A stretch of 64,000 bases of DNA from Nocardia mangyaensis (lineage in GTDB: Bacteria > Actinomycetota > Actinomycetes > Mycobacteriales > Mycobacteriaceae). Shown here in pieces: positions 29,227 through 40,142 of this stretch (positions are counted from its first letter, which is position 1; each line of letters begins with the position of its first letter). The notes beneath the pieces are model-generated. The model searched no databases. It saw only the letters and a list, made by a program, of their open reading frames with translations, and was not told the DNA's origin. The stretch is taken from NCBI RefSeq assembly GCF_001886715.1, contig NZ_CP018082.1, forward strand, positions 4,278,001 to 4,342,000. The letters are read 5' to 3'. Position numbers and translations under genes: made by a program.

Positions 29227-29239
29227 GTTGCTCAGCAAC
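29227..29239. promoter_or_regulatory. Short perfect inverted repeat upstream of the NERD gene
   Basis: GTTGCT-C-AGCAAC, 6-bp arms around one base, in the 114-bp gap before the NERD-domain gene. A TATCCT hexamer (29273-29278) lies downstream and could be a -10. Operator function is a guess. Confidence 0.3.
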
Positions 29240-29314
29240 AGGATTCGGTTTCGATGCAACGCGTGGAGGTCGTATCCTGGTAGGAGTCCGCAGTCGGGTG
29301 CACAGGGGGTCGTG

Positions 29315-32140
29315 GTGATCGTCGTTGTCGCGGACGAGACCGAACTCGAAGGCGCTGAACAGATCGTCGGTGCGGCGATCCGCGACTGGGCCTCCGACGC
29401 GGGTGGGGTGGCCGTGTTCCGTTGCCATGTGCCGGAGAGCCGGGGCGGATCGGTCGAGGTCGACGCGCTGGTGTGCACCCCGCAGGGTGCGACCGTGGTG
29501 GAGGTCAAGGGTTTCACCACCCGCCAGGACGGCATCCTGGCCACACCACCGAACGGCCCGTGGACCATCGGCGACGAACCCGCCGCGCTCTACCACGCGG
29601 TGCGGGTGCCGAATCCATTCGTCCAGGTGCGCCGACAGGTGTTCGCGGCCAAGAACCTCCTGCAGCAGTCCGGCATCTTCGGCTGGGTGAACGCGGTGAT
29701 CGCGCTGGTCCCCCAGCCCGGCTCCGACATCACCATCGAGGAGACCCGCATCGCCGACGGGTACCGGGCCGTCTTGGTCGGGCGCGACGATTCCTCGGCA
29801 TTGCACGACTACTTCAATGCCGAGACCGGGCGCACGGTCCGCCTCAGCGTCGCCGATGTCGGCCACGTGTTCGCCGGACTGAACCTGCGTCACCTCCTGC
29901 CCGCACCGCACGAACTCGCGGCCCAGGGTTTCCCGGCCGAACTCGACCCCGCGACCACCAGCCGCCCCGCGGCACCTCCCGCTGTGGAACTCACGACAGT
30001 GGCCGGTTCCGACGCGAACGCCCCGGACTCCCCCACCTCCACCGAGGTGGCCACGAGCGGTTCGGCCCGGATGACCACTCGCATCGCCCAGGCCACCACC
30101 CCCGCCTTCCTCGCCGCGATCGACCGCCTCGCTCATCGACCACACTCGTCGTCGCGCACCGGTGGGCCGTCCGGCATGCCAGATGATCGCGAATCTCGCT
30201 CCCCCCGAGACGAATCCGCTTCCGCCGCGCCTGGTGGCACAGTCGAGGACAGTCCAGCAACCGGTGGTGCGGACGCCCCCGATTCCGGCGCCGGCGCAGC
30301 ACCCAGCGACGACGCACCCGACCTCGCGAACAGCTCGGACGCCGCCGCTTTCGGCAGTGCCCACAGCGATGTGATACCCGACGACGATGCCGAGAACGAC
30401 ACGTCGGGCAGCGAGGACGCCGTGAACGACCCTGAACGCACTGCCGCCGCGGACACTGCTCCGGCCCCTGCCGAAGGAACCGCCGGACAGACACCGACAG
30501 AGGAGACCGATACCCGCACCACTTCGGGTGACGAACTCGGCGCTGCCACACTGACATTCGGCGGCCCCGCGACCGTCACCACCTCGTCGCACGGACCTGT
30601 GGCGCCCACCCCTGACGACGAGATACTCACCGGCGCGATGCCTACCACCAGCGGCAAGAGCCGTGACGCCGCGCGTAGCGAAACCGGTTCAGGTGCAGCG
30701 CCGTTCAACGAACCAGGCGTCGGTGAACCCGAGGGTGGAACCGCCCCCGCAGGTGTCGTCTCGCTGCGTAAGGAACTTCCCGACGAGGTGTCCGCTGCGG
30801 CGAGCGCATCTCAGGGGAGTGCCGCTACGCCTGGGGATTCCGAGAGTGCTGGTCCCGGCGAACGCGAGCTCAGCGGCCGTGGTGTGCCAGAGGACGCAAG
30901 GCCGCCTGGCGATTCAGGCGTGGTGTTCGAGGCCGGTTCGGGGTGGCGCAGTGGTGTGGCGTCCTACCGTACGGCCCGCGCGGACGACGAGGCAGCCGGG
31001 AAACAGCGGGAGCCGGAGTCATCCGGATCGACGGGTGTCGGTGTGGCAGTCGGTGGCGCTGCTGTCGCTGCCGCTACGGGGGCAGCCGGGGCGGCGGCAG
31101 CGTCGCGCGCTATACCGGAAAAGACTAGCCGGTCGGATCTCGAGTCCGAGGGCGGGCACACGGTCGCGCAGGAGGAGTCCCGGGAGCCGCACGAGGCGTA
31201 CGGGACCACGCAGGAGCCGCACCGGGACCCGCGAGAGCCCTCCGCGACAACGCAGGACTCGTTTCGGGACACAGGAGAGTCATACGGGAGCACACAGGAC
31301 CCCTACGGGGATCCCCACGAGTCGTACCAGGATCCGCGGGGTCCGTACACGAGTCCCCAAGGGGCTTACCGGAATCCGCAGGAATCGTACGGGAACACCG
31401 AGCACTGGTCCGACTGGGTCGAACATGATCGGCCCGCGCAGCGGCCGACATGGGCGAGTCGGGTGCGCGAGCAGCTGCGCGGCGGGGACGGACCGTCCTT
31501 GCTGGAGCGGTGGCGTAACCGTCCGGTGCGGGATCGGGGCGAACGGAGGCGACGGCTGCGGGTCGGGCCGGGCCTCGGGCTGGTGCTGTTCATCGTGCTG
31601 TTCGGTGCCGGGTTCTTCGCGATCGCGGCGGTGCAGGCGAGTCGGTTCGAGATGTCGGACTACGACCGAATGTGCGGGGAGCGCATACCGTTCCCGAACG
31701 CCGCGGCGTACGAGAGCGGCGGCGTGCGGCCGATCTATCTGTCCGGCGCACTCGCCGAGATGGTGATCCCGGACAGAACGGGGGCGTGGCATCCGCGCGA
31801 CACCTCGTCGGTGCAGCTCATCGCCTGCATGCGACAGCTCGACCTGCGCGATCTGGTGCAGACCTGCCAGTACGCCCCGGGCCCGGGCGTGCCGGTCGGA
31901 CGCACGGTCAACCTGTTCCGGGCGAGCTACGAGATCGTGGTCTACGAGGCACATTCGGGGCGGGAAGTGGCGCGCGCCGACATGGTCGGCGAACGCTACT
32001 CGGCCGACCCGTCCAATACCAACCCGGACCGCTGCCGTGCCGCCGCCGATGCCCCCGACTACCTCGGCCGCCGCCTCGGTCAGCCCTCGGCCGCCCAGGT
32101 CACCGGGTTCCTGGCACCGCTGGTGGGCACCGACCACTGA
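29315..32140 (+). CDS. Large NERD-domain membrane protein with a disordered linker
   Basis: A 941-residue protein in four parts. Residues 1-210 form a nuclease-related (NERD) domain with a PD-(D/E)xK-like site: Asp50, Glu63 and Lys65 in E-V-D-A-L-V and V-V-E-V-K-G-F. Residues about 215-700 are low-complexity, Ala/Ser/Thr/Asp/Glu/Pro-rich, ending in ten 7-residue repeats. A basic stretch leads to one membrane helix (about 753-774: L-G-L-V-L-F-I-V-L-F-G-A-G). The 165-residue C-terminal domain has several Cys and probably lies outside. Start GTG 29315 was preferred, with GGGGG 5 nt upstream. A cytoplasmic nuclease-like domain tied to an external domain suggests a sensor or effector; the role is unknown. 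Confidence 0.75.
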   Translation: MIVVVADETELEGAEQIVGAAIRDWASDAGGVAVFRCHVPESRGGSVEVDALVCTPQGATVVEVKGFTTRQDGILATPPNGPWTIGDEPAALYHAVRVPNPFVQVRRQVFAAKNLLQQSGIFGWVNAVIALVPQPGSDITIEETRIADGYRAVLVGRDDSSALHDYFNAETGRTVRLSVADVGHVFAGLNLRHLLPAPHELAAQGFPAELDPATTSRPAAPPAVELTTVAGSDANAPDSPTSTEVATSGSARMTTRIAQATTPAFLAAIDRLAHRPHSSSRTGGPSGMPDDRESRSPRDESASAAPGGTVEDSPATGGADAPDSGAGAAPSDDAPDLANSSDAAAFGSAHSDVIPDDDAENDTSGSEDAVNDPERTAAADTAPAPAEGTAGQTPTEETDTRTTSGDELGAATLTFGGPATVTTSSHGPVAPTPDDEILTGAMPTTSGKSRDAARSETGSGAAPFNEPGVGEPEGGTAPAGVVSLRKELPDEVSAAASASQGSAATPGDSESAGPGERELSGRGVPEDARPPGDSGVVFEAGSGWRSGVASYRTARADDEAAGKQREPESSGSTGVGVAVGGAAVAAATGAAGAAAASRAIPEKTSRSDLESEGGHTVAQEESREPHEAYGTTQEPHRDPREPSATTQDSFRDTGESYGSTQDPYGDPHESYQDPRGPYTSPQGAYRNPQESYGNTEHWSDWVEHDRPAQRPTWASRVREQLRGGDGPSLLERWRNRPVRDRGERRRRLRVGPGLGLVLFIVLFGAGFFAIAAVQASRFEMSDYDRMCGERIPFPNAAAYESGGVRPIYLSGALAEMVIPDRTGAWHPRDTSSVQLIACMRQLDLRDLVQTCQYAPGPGVPVGRTVNLFRASYEIVVYEAHSGREVARADMVGERYSADPSNTNPDRCRAAADAPDYLGRRLGQPSAAQVTGFLAPLVGTDH
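31193..31402 (+). repeat. Ten tandem 21-bp (heptad) repeats in the NERD-protein linker
   Basis: Ten consecutive 7-residue units fit the pattern [EDG]-[SPA]-[YHFS]-x-x-[TP]-[QRHGE], for example E-S-Y-G-S-T-Q, D-P-Y-G-D-P-H and E-S-Y-Q-D-P-R. The DNA copies have diverged, so they are old or under selection at protein level. Confidence 0.7.
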
Positions 32141-32146
32141 CCCGAC

Positions 32147-32177
32147 TTGACCTCGAGTGCACTCGAGGTAGCAGGAT
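32147..32177 (+). promoter_or_regulatory. MerR/SoxR-type promoter with a 20-bp perfect palindrome
   Basis: TTGACC (32147-32152), 19-bp spacer, CAGGAT (32172-32177). The perfect palindrome ACCTCGAGTGCACTCGAGGT fills 32150-32169. This is the geometry of promoters activated by MerR-family proteins. It lies 10 bp after the NERD gene and would transcribe the lipoprotein gene with a leader of about 100 nt. Confidence 0.7.
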
Positions 32178-32282
32178 CGGCGACGTGCCTCGCGCACACC
32201 CGACACCGCGCCCCCGGCGCCGGTCGCGCCTCCGCCGGTTTCCCGTACACCCACCGGCGGAGGCCGTCGGGACGACACCCAG

Positions 32283-32933
32283 ATGGCCGAGTTCCGTTGT
32301 GCCCCTGACACACTGGCGTCCGTGGAGAATCCGCTCGCATCCCATCACCCATCGGAACACGGCCGACCGCACCGGCCCCGCACCGGACGGACTACCGACG
32401 TTCATGTCCGGCAAGGCAGGTGGGGCGCAGTCGCCGTCGTCGCACTTCTCGCCCTTGGCGTTTGCGGACTCGCCGCTTGCTCGTCCAGCAAGAGCGTCAC
32501 CACCGCCTCGGCGGGACAATGTGGATTCTTCACCGACGCCCGACGCGGCTGGGATTTCCAGACCAGGGCGTGCGCCCATCCGGAAGCGGCACTGATCGTG
32601 TCACGGGCCTCTGGCACCAAGCCCTGCGCTGCCGGTGACCGCGACTTCGAATACAAGGTCCGCAAACGCAAATCCAGCAGCACCGACGAATACGTGTGCA
32701 CCCAACTCAACGCGAAGGTCGGTGACTGCTTCAACAACCCGCGGCATGTGAACGCCCACCTGGACCGCCTGCGCAAGGTGCCGTGCGGGACCGGCGCCTA
32801 CGAGGTCGACACGCGGCTCGCGGCCGATGACATCAAGGTCTGCGACGAATCGGCGAAGAAGTTTCGGGACACCGAGGAGGTGCGGTTCGTCGTGCCGCCG
32901 GTCTCGTACTGCCTGCACAAGATCGGCGCCTGA
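32283..32933 (+). CDS. Putative lipoprotein of unknown function
   Basis: A 216-residue frame with a hydrophobic segment (G-A-V-A-V-V-A-L-L-A-L-G-V-C-G) ending in the lipobox L-A-A-C at Cys66, then a hydrophilic domain of about 150 residues with five to six further Cys (in Q-C-G-F-F, A-C-A-H-P, K-P-C, Y-V-C-T, D-C-F-N-N and others), probably disulphide-bonded outside the cell. About 48 residues before the hydrophobic core is too long for a lipoprotein signal, so the true start may be the GTG at 32322 or later. No family recognised. It ends next to a strong bidirectional terminator and may be driven by the MerR-type promoter upstream. Confidence 0.65.
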   Translation: MAEFRCAPDTLASVENPLASHHPSEHGRPHRPRTGRTTDVHVRQGRWGAVAVVALLALGVCGLAACSSSKSVTTASAGQCGFFTDARRGWDFQTRACAHPEAALIVSRASGTKPCAAGDRDFEYKVRKRKSSSTDEYVCTQLNAKVGDCFNNPRHVNAHLDRLRKVPCGTGAYEVDTRLAADDIKVCDESAKKFRDTEEVRFVVPPVSYCLHKIGA

Positions 32934-32942
32934 AACGGCGAA

Positions 32943-32971
32943 AGCCGCACATCCGCCGGGGATGTGCGGCT
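32943..32971. terminator. Bidirectional terminator between the lipoprotein and yciI genes
   Basis: Perfect 12-bp stem (AGCCGCACATCC / GGATGTGCGGCT) with a 5-nt loop between two convergent genes, 9 nt after one stop and 11 nt after the other. It marks the right edge of the accessory stretch. Confidence 0.85.
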
Positions 32972-32982
32972 GACCCGAAAGG

Positions 32983-33249
32983 TCACGCCGAGACGGTGAT
33001 CTCCCATTCGTAGATCGTGAGTTCCGAGGCGCCAGTGGTGTGCAGCGGGTCGGAGTGCGCGACAGCCGTTGCGGCATCGAGGCTTTCGGCCAGCACCACA
33101 TAGGCGCCGCCGGTACCGTCGGTGAATCGGCCGCTCTCCTGCAACTGCCCCTTGGCGAGGAGTTCCTGCAGGAACGCGCGATGTGGCTCGACGACGGACT
33201 GGTCGAAGTTCGGGGCGCGCATCACCATGACGAGGTACTTGTTCGCCAC
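32983..33249 (-). CDS. YciI-family protein
   Basis: An 88-residue ferredoxin-like-fold protein. It starts K-Y-L-V-M-V-M-R-A-P and has the family H-R-A-F-L-Q-E-L-L-A-K-G, G-A-Y-V-V-L-A-E-S-L-D-A-A and late D-P-L-H sequences, with the conserved His and Asp proposed as catalytic in YCII proteins. Substrate unknown; some relatives are dehydrochlorinase-like. It begins 3 nt after nusB ends and is the last gene of the pepP-efp-nusB-yciI set, followed by the terminator. Confidence 0.88.
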   Translation of the reverse strand: MANKYLVMVMRAPNFDQSVVEPHRAFLQELLAKGQLQESGRFTDGTGGAYVVLAESLDAATAVAHSDPLHTTGASELTIYEWEITVSA

Positions 33250-33252
33250 GGT

Positions 33253-33762
33253 TCAGGACTCCGGTTCCGGACGCGGGGCCCGGGTGGCCGCGGCGGCGGC
33301 ACGGACCTGCGGCGCCACCTGCACGACCTGGCCGAGCACGCCGTTCACGAACGACGGCGAGTCGTCGGTGGACAGCTCCTTGGCCAGCTCCACCGCCTCG
33401 TCGACTGCGACGACCGGCGGAACATCGTTGGCGTGGAACAACTCCCACACCGCGATCCGCAAGATCGCCCGGTCGACGGCGGGCAGTCGCTGCAGGGTCC
33501 AGTCCTGCAGGTAGGACTCGATGGTGCCGTCGACCCGGTCCAGGTCGTCGGCGACACCCTCGACCAGGGTGTTGGTGTAGGCGTGCACGGGCGCCACGCT
33601 CTGGTCGCGAGTGGCGAGCTCGGCCCGATCCGAGAGCAGGTCCGAGACGTCGACGTCGCGCGCCTCCGCCTCGAACAGCAGGTCGACAGCCCGGCGACGC
33701 GCCTTGTGGCGCGCGCCCAGCTTCTTGAACGAGCCCTTCTTCTCCGCCGAGGAATCAGCCAC
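33253..33762 (-). CDS. nusB: Transcription antitermination factor NusB
   Basis: Binds boxA RNA with NusE (S10) in rRNA antitermination and 16S maturation. The 169-residue all-helical protein has [18 protein letters not shown] at the start, then [14 protein letters not shown] and [12 protein letters not shown]. Both ends carry short low-complexity tails. It starts 2 nt after efp and precedes yciI by 3 nt. Confidence 0.97.
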   Translation of the reverse strand: MADSSAEKKGSFKKLGARHKARRRAVDLLFEAEARDVDVSDLLSDRAELATRDQSVAPVHAYTNTLVEGVADDLDRVDGTIESYLQDWTLQRLPAVDRAILRIAVWELFHANDVPPVVAVDEAVELAKELSTDDSPSFVNGVLGQVVQVAPQVRAAAAATRAPRPEPES

Positions 33763-33764
33763 GA

Positions 33765-34328
33765 TCAGGCGTTGACCCGGCCGAGGTAGCTGCCGTCGCG
33801 CGAGTCGATCTTCAGCTTGTCACCGGTGTTGATGAACAGCGGGACCTGCACCTCGGCGCCGGTCTCCAGGGTGGCCGGCTTGGTGCCGCCGGTGGAGCGG
33901 TCGCCCTGCAGGCCGATGTCGGTGTGCTGCACGAGCAGCTCGATGGTGACGGGAAGTTCGACGAACAGCGGCGCGTCCTCGTGCACGGCGACCTGCACGC
34001 CCATGTTCTCCAGCAGGAAGCGCGCACCGTCGCCGATGGTGGCCTCCGCGATGGAGATCTGGTCGTAGGTGTCACCGTCCATGAAGATGTAGTCGGTGCC
34101 GTCGTGGTACAGGTAGGTCATGTCGCGACGGTCGACGGTCGCGGTCTCGACCTTGACGCCGGCGTTGAAGGTCTTGTCGACAACCTTGCCGGACACGACG
34201 TTCTTCAGCTTGGTCCGCACGAACGCGGGGCCTTTGCCCGGCTTCACGTGCTGGAATTCGACGATCTGCTGGAGCTGACCGTCGATCTTCAGCACAAGGC
34301 CGTTCTTGAAGTCGCTGGTGTCCGCCAC
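33765..34328 (-). CDS. efp: Elongation factor P
   Basis: Relieves ribosome stalling at polyproline stretches. The 187-residue protein has the three beta-barrel domains; the tip loop of domain I reads K-P-G-K-G-P-A-F, with the conserved Lys at the modification position. No epmA/epmB or rhamnosylation gene was seen in the window. The GTG at 34328 gives the conserved [10 protein letters not shown] start; the long frame upstream reads through pepP and is not real. It lies 47 nt after pepP. Confidence 0.97.
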   Translation of the reverse strand: MADTSDFKNGLVLKIDGQLQQIVEFQHVKPGKGPAFVRTKLKNVVSGKVVDKTFNAGVKVETATVDRRDMTYLYHDGTDYIFMDGDTYDQISIAEATIGDGARFLLENMGVQVAVHEDAPLFVELPVTIELLVQHTDIGLQGDRSTGGTKPATLETGAEVQVPLFINTGDKLKIDSRDGSYLGRVNA

Positions 34329-34375
34329 TGTTCTCGGATCTCCTAGTTCGTTACTGCGGTCTGGGGGCGCCGCCG

Positions 34376-35497
34376 TCACACGACGACGGTCAGGTCCTTG
34401 CTGGTGTGGGTGAGCAGTTCCGGGCCCCCTTCGCGGACCACGAGCGTGTCCTCGATCCGGACCCCGCCGCGGCCGGGAAGATACACACCAGGTTCGACGG
34501 TCACCGCCACGCCAGCAAGAAGTGTACCGGTACTCGTTTTCGCGACTCCGGGCGCTTCGTGGATCCGCAGTCCGACCCCGTGTCCGAGCCCGTGCACGAA
34601 CTGCGGACCGTATCCCGCGTTCTCGATGACCACCCGCGCGGCGGCGTCCACCTCGGCGGTCCCCGCGCCCGGTTTCAGCGCGTCCCGGCCCGCCTGTTGC
34701 GAGCGGGCGACCAGTTCGTAGATCTCGCGCTGCCAGTCGGCGGGCTCGCCGAGCAGCAGGGTGCGGGTCATGTCGGAGTGGTAGCCGTCGACGACCGCGC
34801 CGAAGTCGAGCTTCACGAAATCGCCGGTCGCCAGCACGGCACCGGTCGGGCGGTGATGCGGGATCGCGGAGTTCTGGCCCGTGGCGACGATGGTCTCGAA
34901 CGAGATCGCCTCGGCGCCGTGTTCGAACATCGCCCACTCGAGGTCGCGGGCGACCTGACGTTCGGAGCGGCCCGGCCGCAGTTGGCCGCGCTCGAGCAGC
35001 GTCGCCAGAGCGGCGTCGGCGGCCGCGCAGGCCGCACGCAGCTGCTCGACCTCGTAGCGGTCCTTGACCATGCGCAGCTGTTCGACCAGCCCGGGGACGG
35101 GAACCAGTTGCAGCCCGGTGCGCAGCTCCTGGAACGACTTGTGCTCGGCGACGGTCACCACGTGGCTCTCGAAGCCGACCCGGCCCAGCTGCCACTCACC
35201 GGCCAACTCGATGATGCGGCGGGCGGTGGCGCGGGAAATCTCGGCCCGCAGATCGGGCACCTGGTCGGCGACCTGGGCCGAATAGCGCCCGTCGGTGCCG
35301 ATGACGGTACGGTCCTCGGCGCCGCGCATGTCCCACGAGTGCACCAGCAGGATGGCATTGGAGCCGGTGAAGCCGGTCAGGTAGCGGATGTTGACCAGAT
35401 CGGTCACCAGCAACGCGTCGACGCCGTTCTCCACCAGCAGGCTCCGGAGGACACCACGGCGCGCGGCGTGGTCGGGACCCGGGTAATCAGCACACAT
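34376..35497 (-). CDS. pepP: Xaa-Pro aminopeptidase (M24 family)
   Basis: Releases N-terminal residues preceding proline, using two metal ions. The 373-residue protein has a creatinase-like N-terminal domain and a pita-bread catalytic domain. Metal ligands are visible in [16 protein letters not shown] (two Asp), H-G-L-G-H-G-V-G (His), V-E-P-G-V-Y (Glu) and G-G-V-R-I-E-D (Glu). It heads the pepP-efp-nusB set, an order conserved in actinobacteria, and is divergent from the prepilin peptidase gene. Annotations alternate between pepP and pepQ for this orthologue. Confidence 0.93.
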   Translation of the reverse strand: MCADYPGPDHAARRGVLRSLLVENGVDALLVTDLVNIRYLTGFTGSNAILLVHSWDMRGAEDRTVIGTDGRYSAQVADQVPDLRAEISRATARRIIELAGEWQLGRVGFESHVVTVAEHKSFQELRTGLQLVPVPGLVEQLRMVKDRYEVEQLRAACAAADAALATLLERGQLRPGRSERQVARDLEWAMFEHGAEAISFETIVATGQNSAIPHHRPTGAVLATGDFVKLDFGAVVDGYHSDMTRTLLLGEPADWQREIYELVARSQQAGRDALKPGAGTAEVDAAARVVIENAGYGPQFVHGLGHGVGLRIHEAPGVAKTSTGTLLAGVAVTVEPGVYLPGRGGVRIEDTLVVREGGPELLTHTSKDLTVVV

Positions 35498-35579
35498 GGG
35501 TCAACGCTACCGCTCGACCTGCGACACGTCGGCACCGAGCGCCGGAGTTTTCGCACGACGATCGCAACTGGACACGACG

Positions 35580-35607
35580 TTGTCCACATACCGCGACGTT
35601 GTCCACA
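35580..35607. promoter_or_regulatory. Two perfect DnaA-box sequences in tandem
   Basis: TTGTCCACA occurs at 35580-35588 and 35599-35607 on the same strand, each within a CGACGTTGTCCACA direct repeat spaced 19 bp. This 9-mer is the actinobacterial DnaA-box consensus. The pair lies in the 161-bp divergent gap between pepP and the prepilin peptidase gene. Confidence 0.65.
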
Positions 35608-35632
35608 ATCGCGGTCGAGGCCTCGTTTCGCC

Positions 35633-35652
35633 GATCGTGACCCAGCACGATC
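35633..35652. promoter_or_regulatory. Inverted repeat just upstream of the prepilin peptidase start
   Basis: GATCGTG-acccag-CACGATC, 7-bp perfect arms and a 6-nt spacer, ending 6 nt before the ATG. It could be an operator, or an RNA hairpin hiding the ribosome-binding region. Confidence 0.4.
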
Positions 35653-35658
35653 GATGCC

Positions 35659-36126
35659 ATGACCACTGCCGCGTTCTGCCTGCTCATCGCCTGGTGCTTG
35701 CTGCTGGGCGTCATCGACATCCAGGCCCGTCGCCTGCCCAATGCCCTGACCGGGGTCGGTGCTGCCGCCGTCTTCCTCTATGCCCTGGGCACAGCGCAGT
35801 TGGGTACGGCGGTGATCGGCGCCGCCCTGTTGACCATGCCCTATCTGGTCGCCCACCTGCTCGCCCCCGCCGCGCTCGGTGCCGGTGATGTGAAGCTGGC
35901 CGTCGGGCTGGGCGCGGCCGCCGCACTGGCCGGGCCGCCGGCCTGGACGTGGGCCGCGATCGCCGCGCCGCTGCTCACCGCGGCGGCCGCGATCGTGCTG
36001 CTCGGCGGGCTCCGCCTGCGCGCGGCACTGGGCCGGACCGTGAGCCGGGTGCGACCGTCTCGACGCGTCGTTCCCCACGGGCCCGCCATGTGTCTGGCCA
36101 CGGTGACCGCGATGGCGCTGGCATGA
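35659..36126 (+). CDS. Prepilin peptidase-type aspartic protease (A24 family)
   Basis: A 155-residue integral membrane protease that would cleave type IV prepilin-like leader peptides. It has the two catalytic Asp motifs: [12 protein letters not shown] (about 17-28) and G-A-G-D-V-K-L (about 75-81), and five or six hydrophobic helices. It lacks the N-terminal methylase domain, as usual for short actinobacterial forms. A homologue (Rv2551c) occupies a related position in mycobacteria. No pilin gene is present here; tad-type pili are the likely client. Confidence 0.9.
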   Translation: MTTAAFCLLIAWCLLLGVIDIQARRLPNALTGVGAAAVFLYALGTAQLGTAVIGAALLTMPYLVAHLLAPAALGAGDVKLAVGLGAAAALAGPPAWTWAAIAAPLLTAAAAIVLLGGLRLRAALGRTVSRVRPSRRVVPHGPAMCLATVTAMALA

Positions 36127-36313
36127 CCCGCCCCACGACGCGCCGGGCCGATCACGTGGTCGTGGCCGGGTCGCGGTGACCTCACCGACCGGTTCGACGC
36201 GGCCGGATCGGGGCGGTGGCCGCCACCGCGCTGCCCGGCGTGACGCCGACGTGCCACTCGTCACGTCGGACCACGTGCCCGACTTCGCGCGTCGACATGG
36301 GAAGATGGTCGGC

Positions 36314-37518
36314 GTGTTGCGCTGGATAACCGCCGGAGAATCCCATGGTCCCGCTCTCGTCGCCCTCCTGGAAGGGATGGTCGCCGGAGTCGAGGTGACA
36401 TCGGACGATGTCTCCGCACAGCTCGCGCGCCGTCGGCTCGGTTACGGGCGCGGCGCCCGGATGAAGTTCGAGGCCGACAAGGTCACCCTGGTCGGCGGGG
36501 TTCGCCACGGCCGCACCATGGGTGGTCCGGTCGCCATCGAGATCGCCAACTCCGAGTGGCCCAAGTGGACCGAGGTGATGTCGGCCGACCCGGTCGACGA
36601 GGCCGCACTGGCCGGCATGGCGCGCAACGCGCCGCTGACCCGTCCGCGCCCCGGCCACGCCGACTACTCGGGCATGCTCAAGTACGGCTTCGACGACGCC
36701 CGCCCCGTGCTGGAGCGGGCCAGTGCCCGCGAGACCGCGGCGCGCGTCGCCGCCGGTACCGTCGCCCGGAATTTCCTTCGCCAGGCCTTCGGTGTCGAGG
36801 TGATCTCGCACGTGATCTCGATCGGCACCGCGGCCAACACCACCGGTGTCACGCCGGGTGGGGACGATCTCGATGCCATCGATGCCAGCCCGGTCCGCGC
36901 GTTCGACGCCGAGGCAGAGGCGGCGATGATCGCCGAGATCGAGGCGGCCAAGAAGGACGGCGACACCCTCGGCGGCGTCGTCGAGGTGATCGTGGACGGC
37001 CTGCCCATCGGGCTCGGCTCGTTCACCAGCGGCGAGCAGCGGCTCGATTCGCGCCTGGCCGCCGCCCTCATGGGAATCCAGGCCATCAAGGGTGTCGAGG
37101 TGGGCGACGGATTCGAGACCGCGCGCCGCCGCGGCAGCCTCGCCCACGACGAGATGCGCCCCGGCCCCGACGGCGTGCTGCGCTCGACCAACCGCGCGGG
37201 CGGCCTCGAAGGTGGCATGACCAACGGTGAGGCGTTGCGCGTGCGCGCGGCGATGAAGCCGATCTCGACCGTGCCGCGCGCACTGTCGACTGTCGACATG
37301 TCCAGCGGCGAGGAAGCCGTCGCCATCCACCAGCGCTCCGATGTGTGCGCCGTGCCCGCGGCCGCCGTGGTCGCGGAGTCGATGGTGGCGCTCGTGGTGG
37401 CCCAGGCCGCCCTGGAGAAGTTCGGTGGCGATTCGCTGGCCGAGACCGTCGACAACATCACCAGTTACGTCAAGCGGATCGGCAGCCGCCCGCACGTGCC
37501 CGCGGACAGCCGTACGCC

Positions 37519-37522
<4 letters not shown>
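36314..37522 (+). CDS. aroC: Chorismate synthase
   Basis: Last step of the shikimate pathway, converting EPSP to chorismate with reduced FMN. The 402-residue protein has [11 protein letters not shown] at the N-terminus and the [14 protein letters not shown] and R-G-S-L-A-H-D-E-M signatures. I chose the GTG at 36314 with GGGAAG 9 nt upstream; the ATG at 36305 directly abuts that site. Its stop overlaps the aroK GTG by 4 nt (GTGA). It is named aroF in mycobacteria. Confidence 0.97.
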
Positions 37523-39968
<2,446 letters not shown>

Positions 39969-40142
39969 GCAGGGCTCCTGGTCCCGTCGACGGTGACGTC
40001 GGCGTCGGCACTGGTACCTCGGCGCCGCGTGGTCGGCTCGATACGGTGTAGCCGGTCGGTGCGCGGCGTACGTCGAAACGCGTACCTGCATCGGGCATTT
40101 CGGCTGACGCGGCGACCCCGGGCATGAACCTACCGTCGAGAC

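Noticed and set aside
31193..31402. The 21-bp repeats as a CRISPR-like or phage attachment array
   Set aside because: They are contiguous, in frame and coding; there are no spacers.
32185..32595. A leaderless GTG frame directly behind the MerR-type promoter
   Set aside because: The spacing is right, but the product is Pro/Arg/Ser-rich, overlaps the lipoprotein frame and has no domain; kept only as a possibility if RNA mapping supports it.
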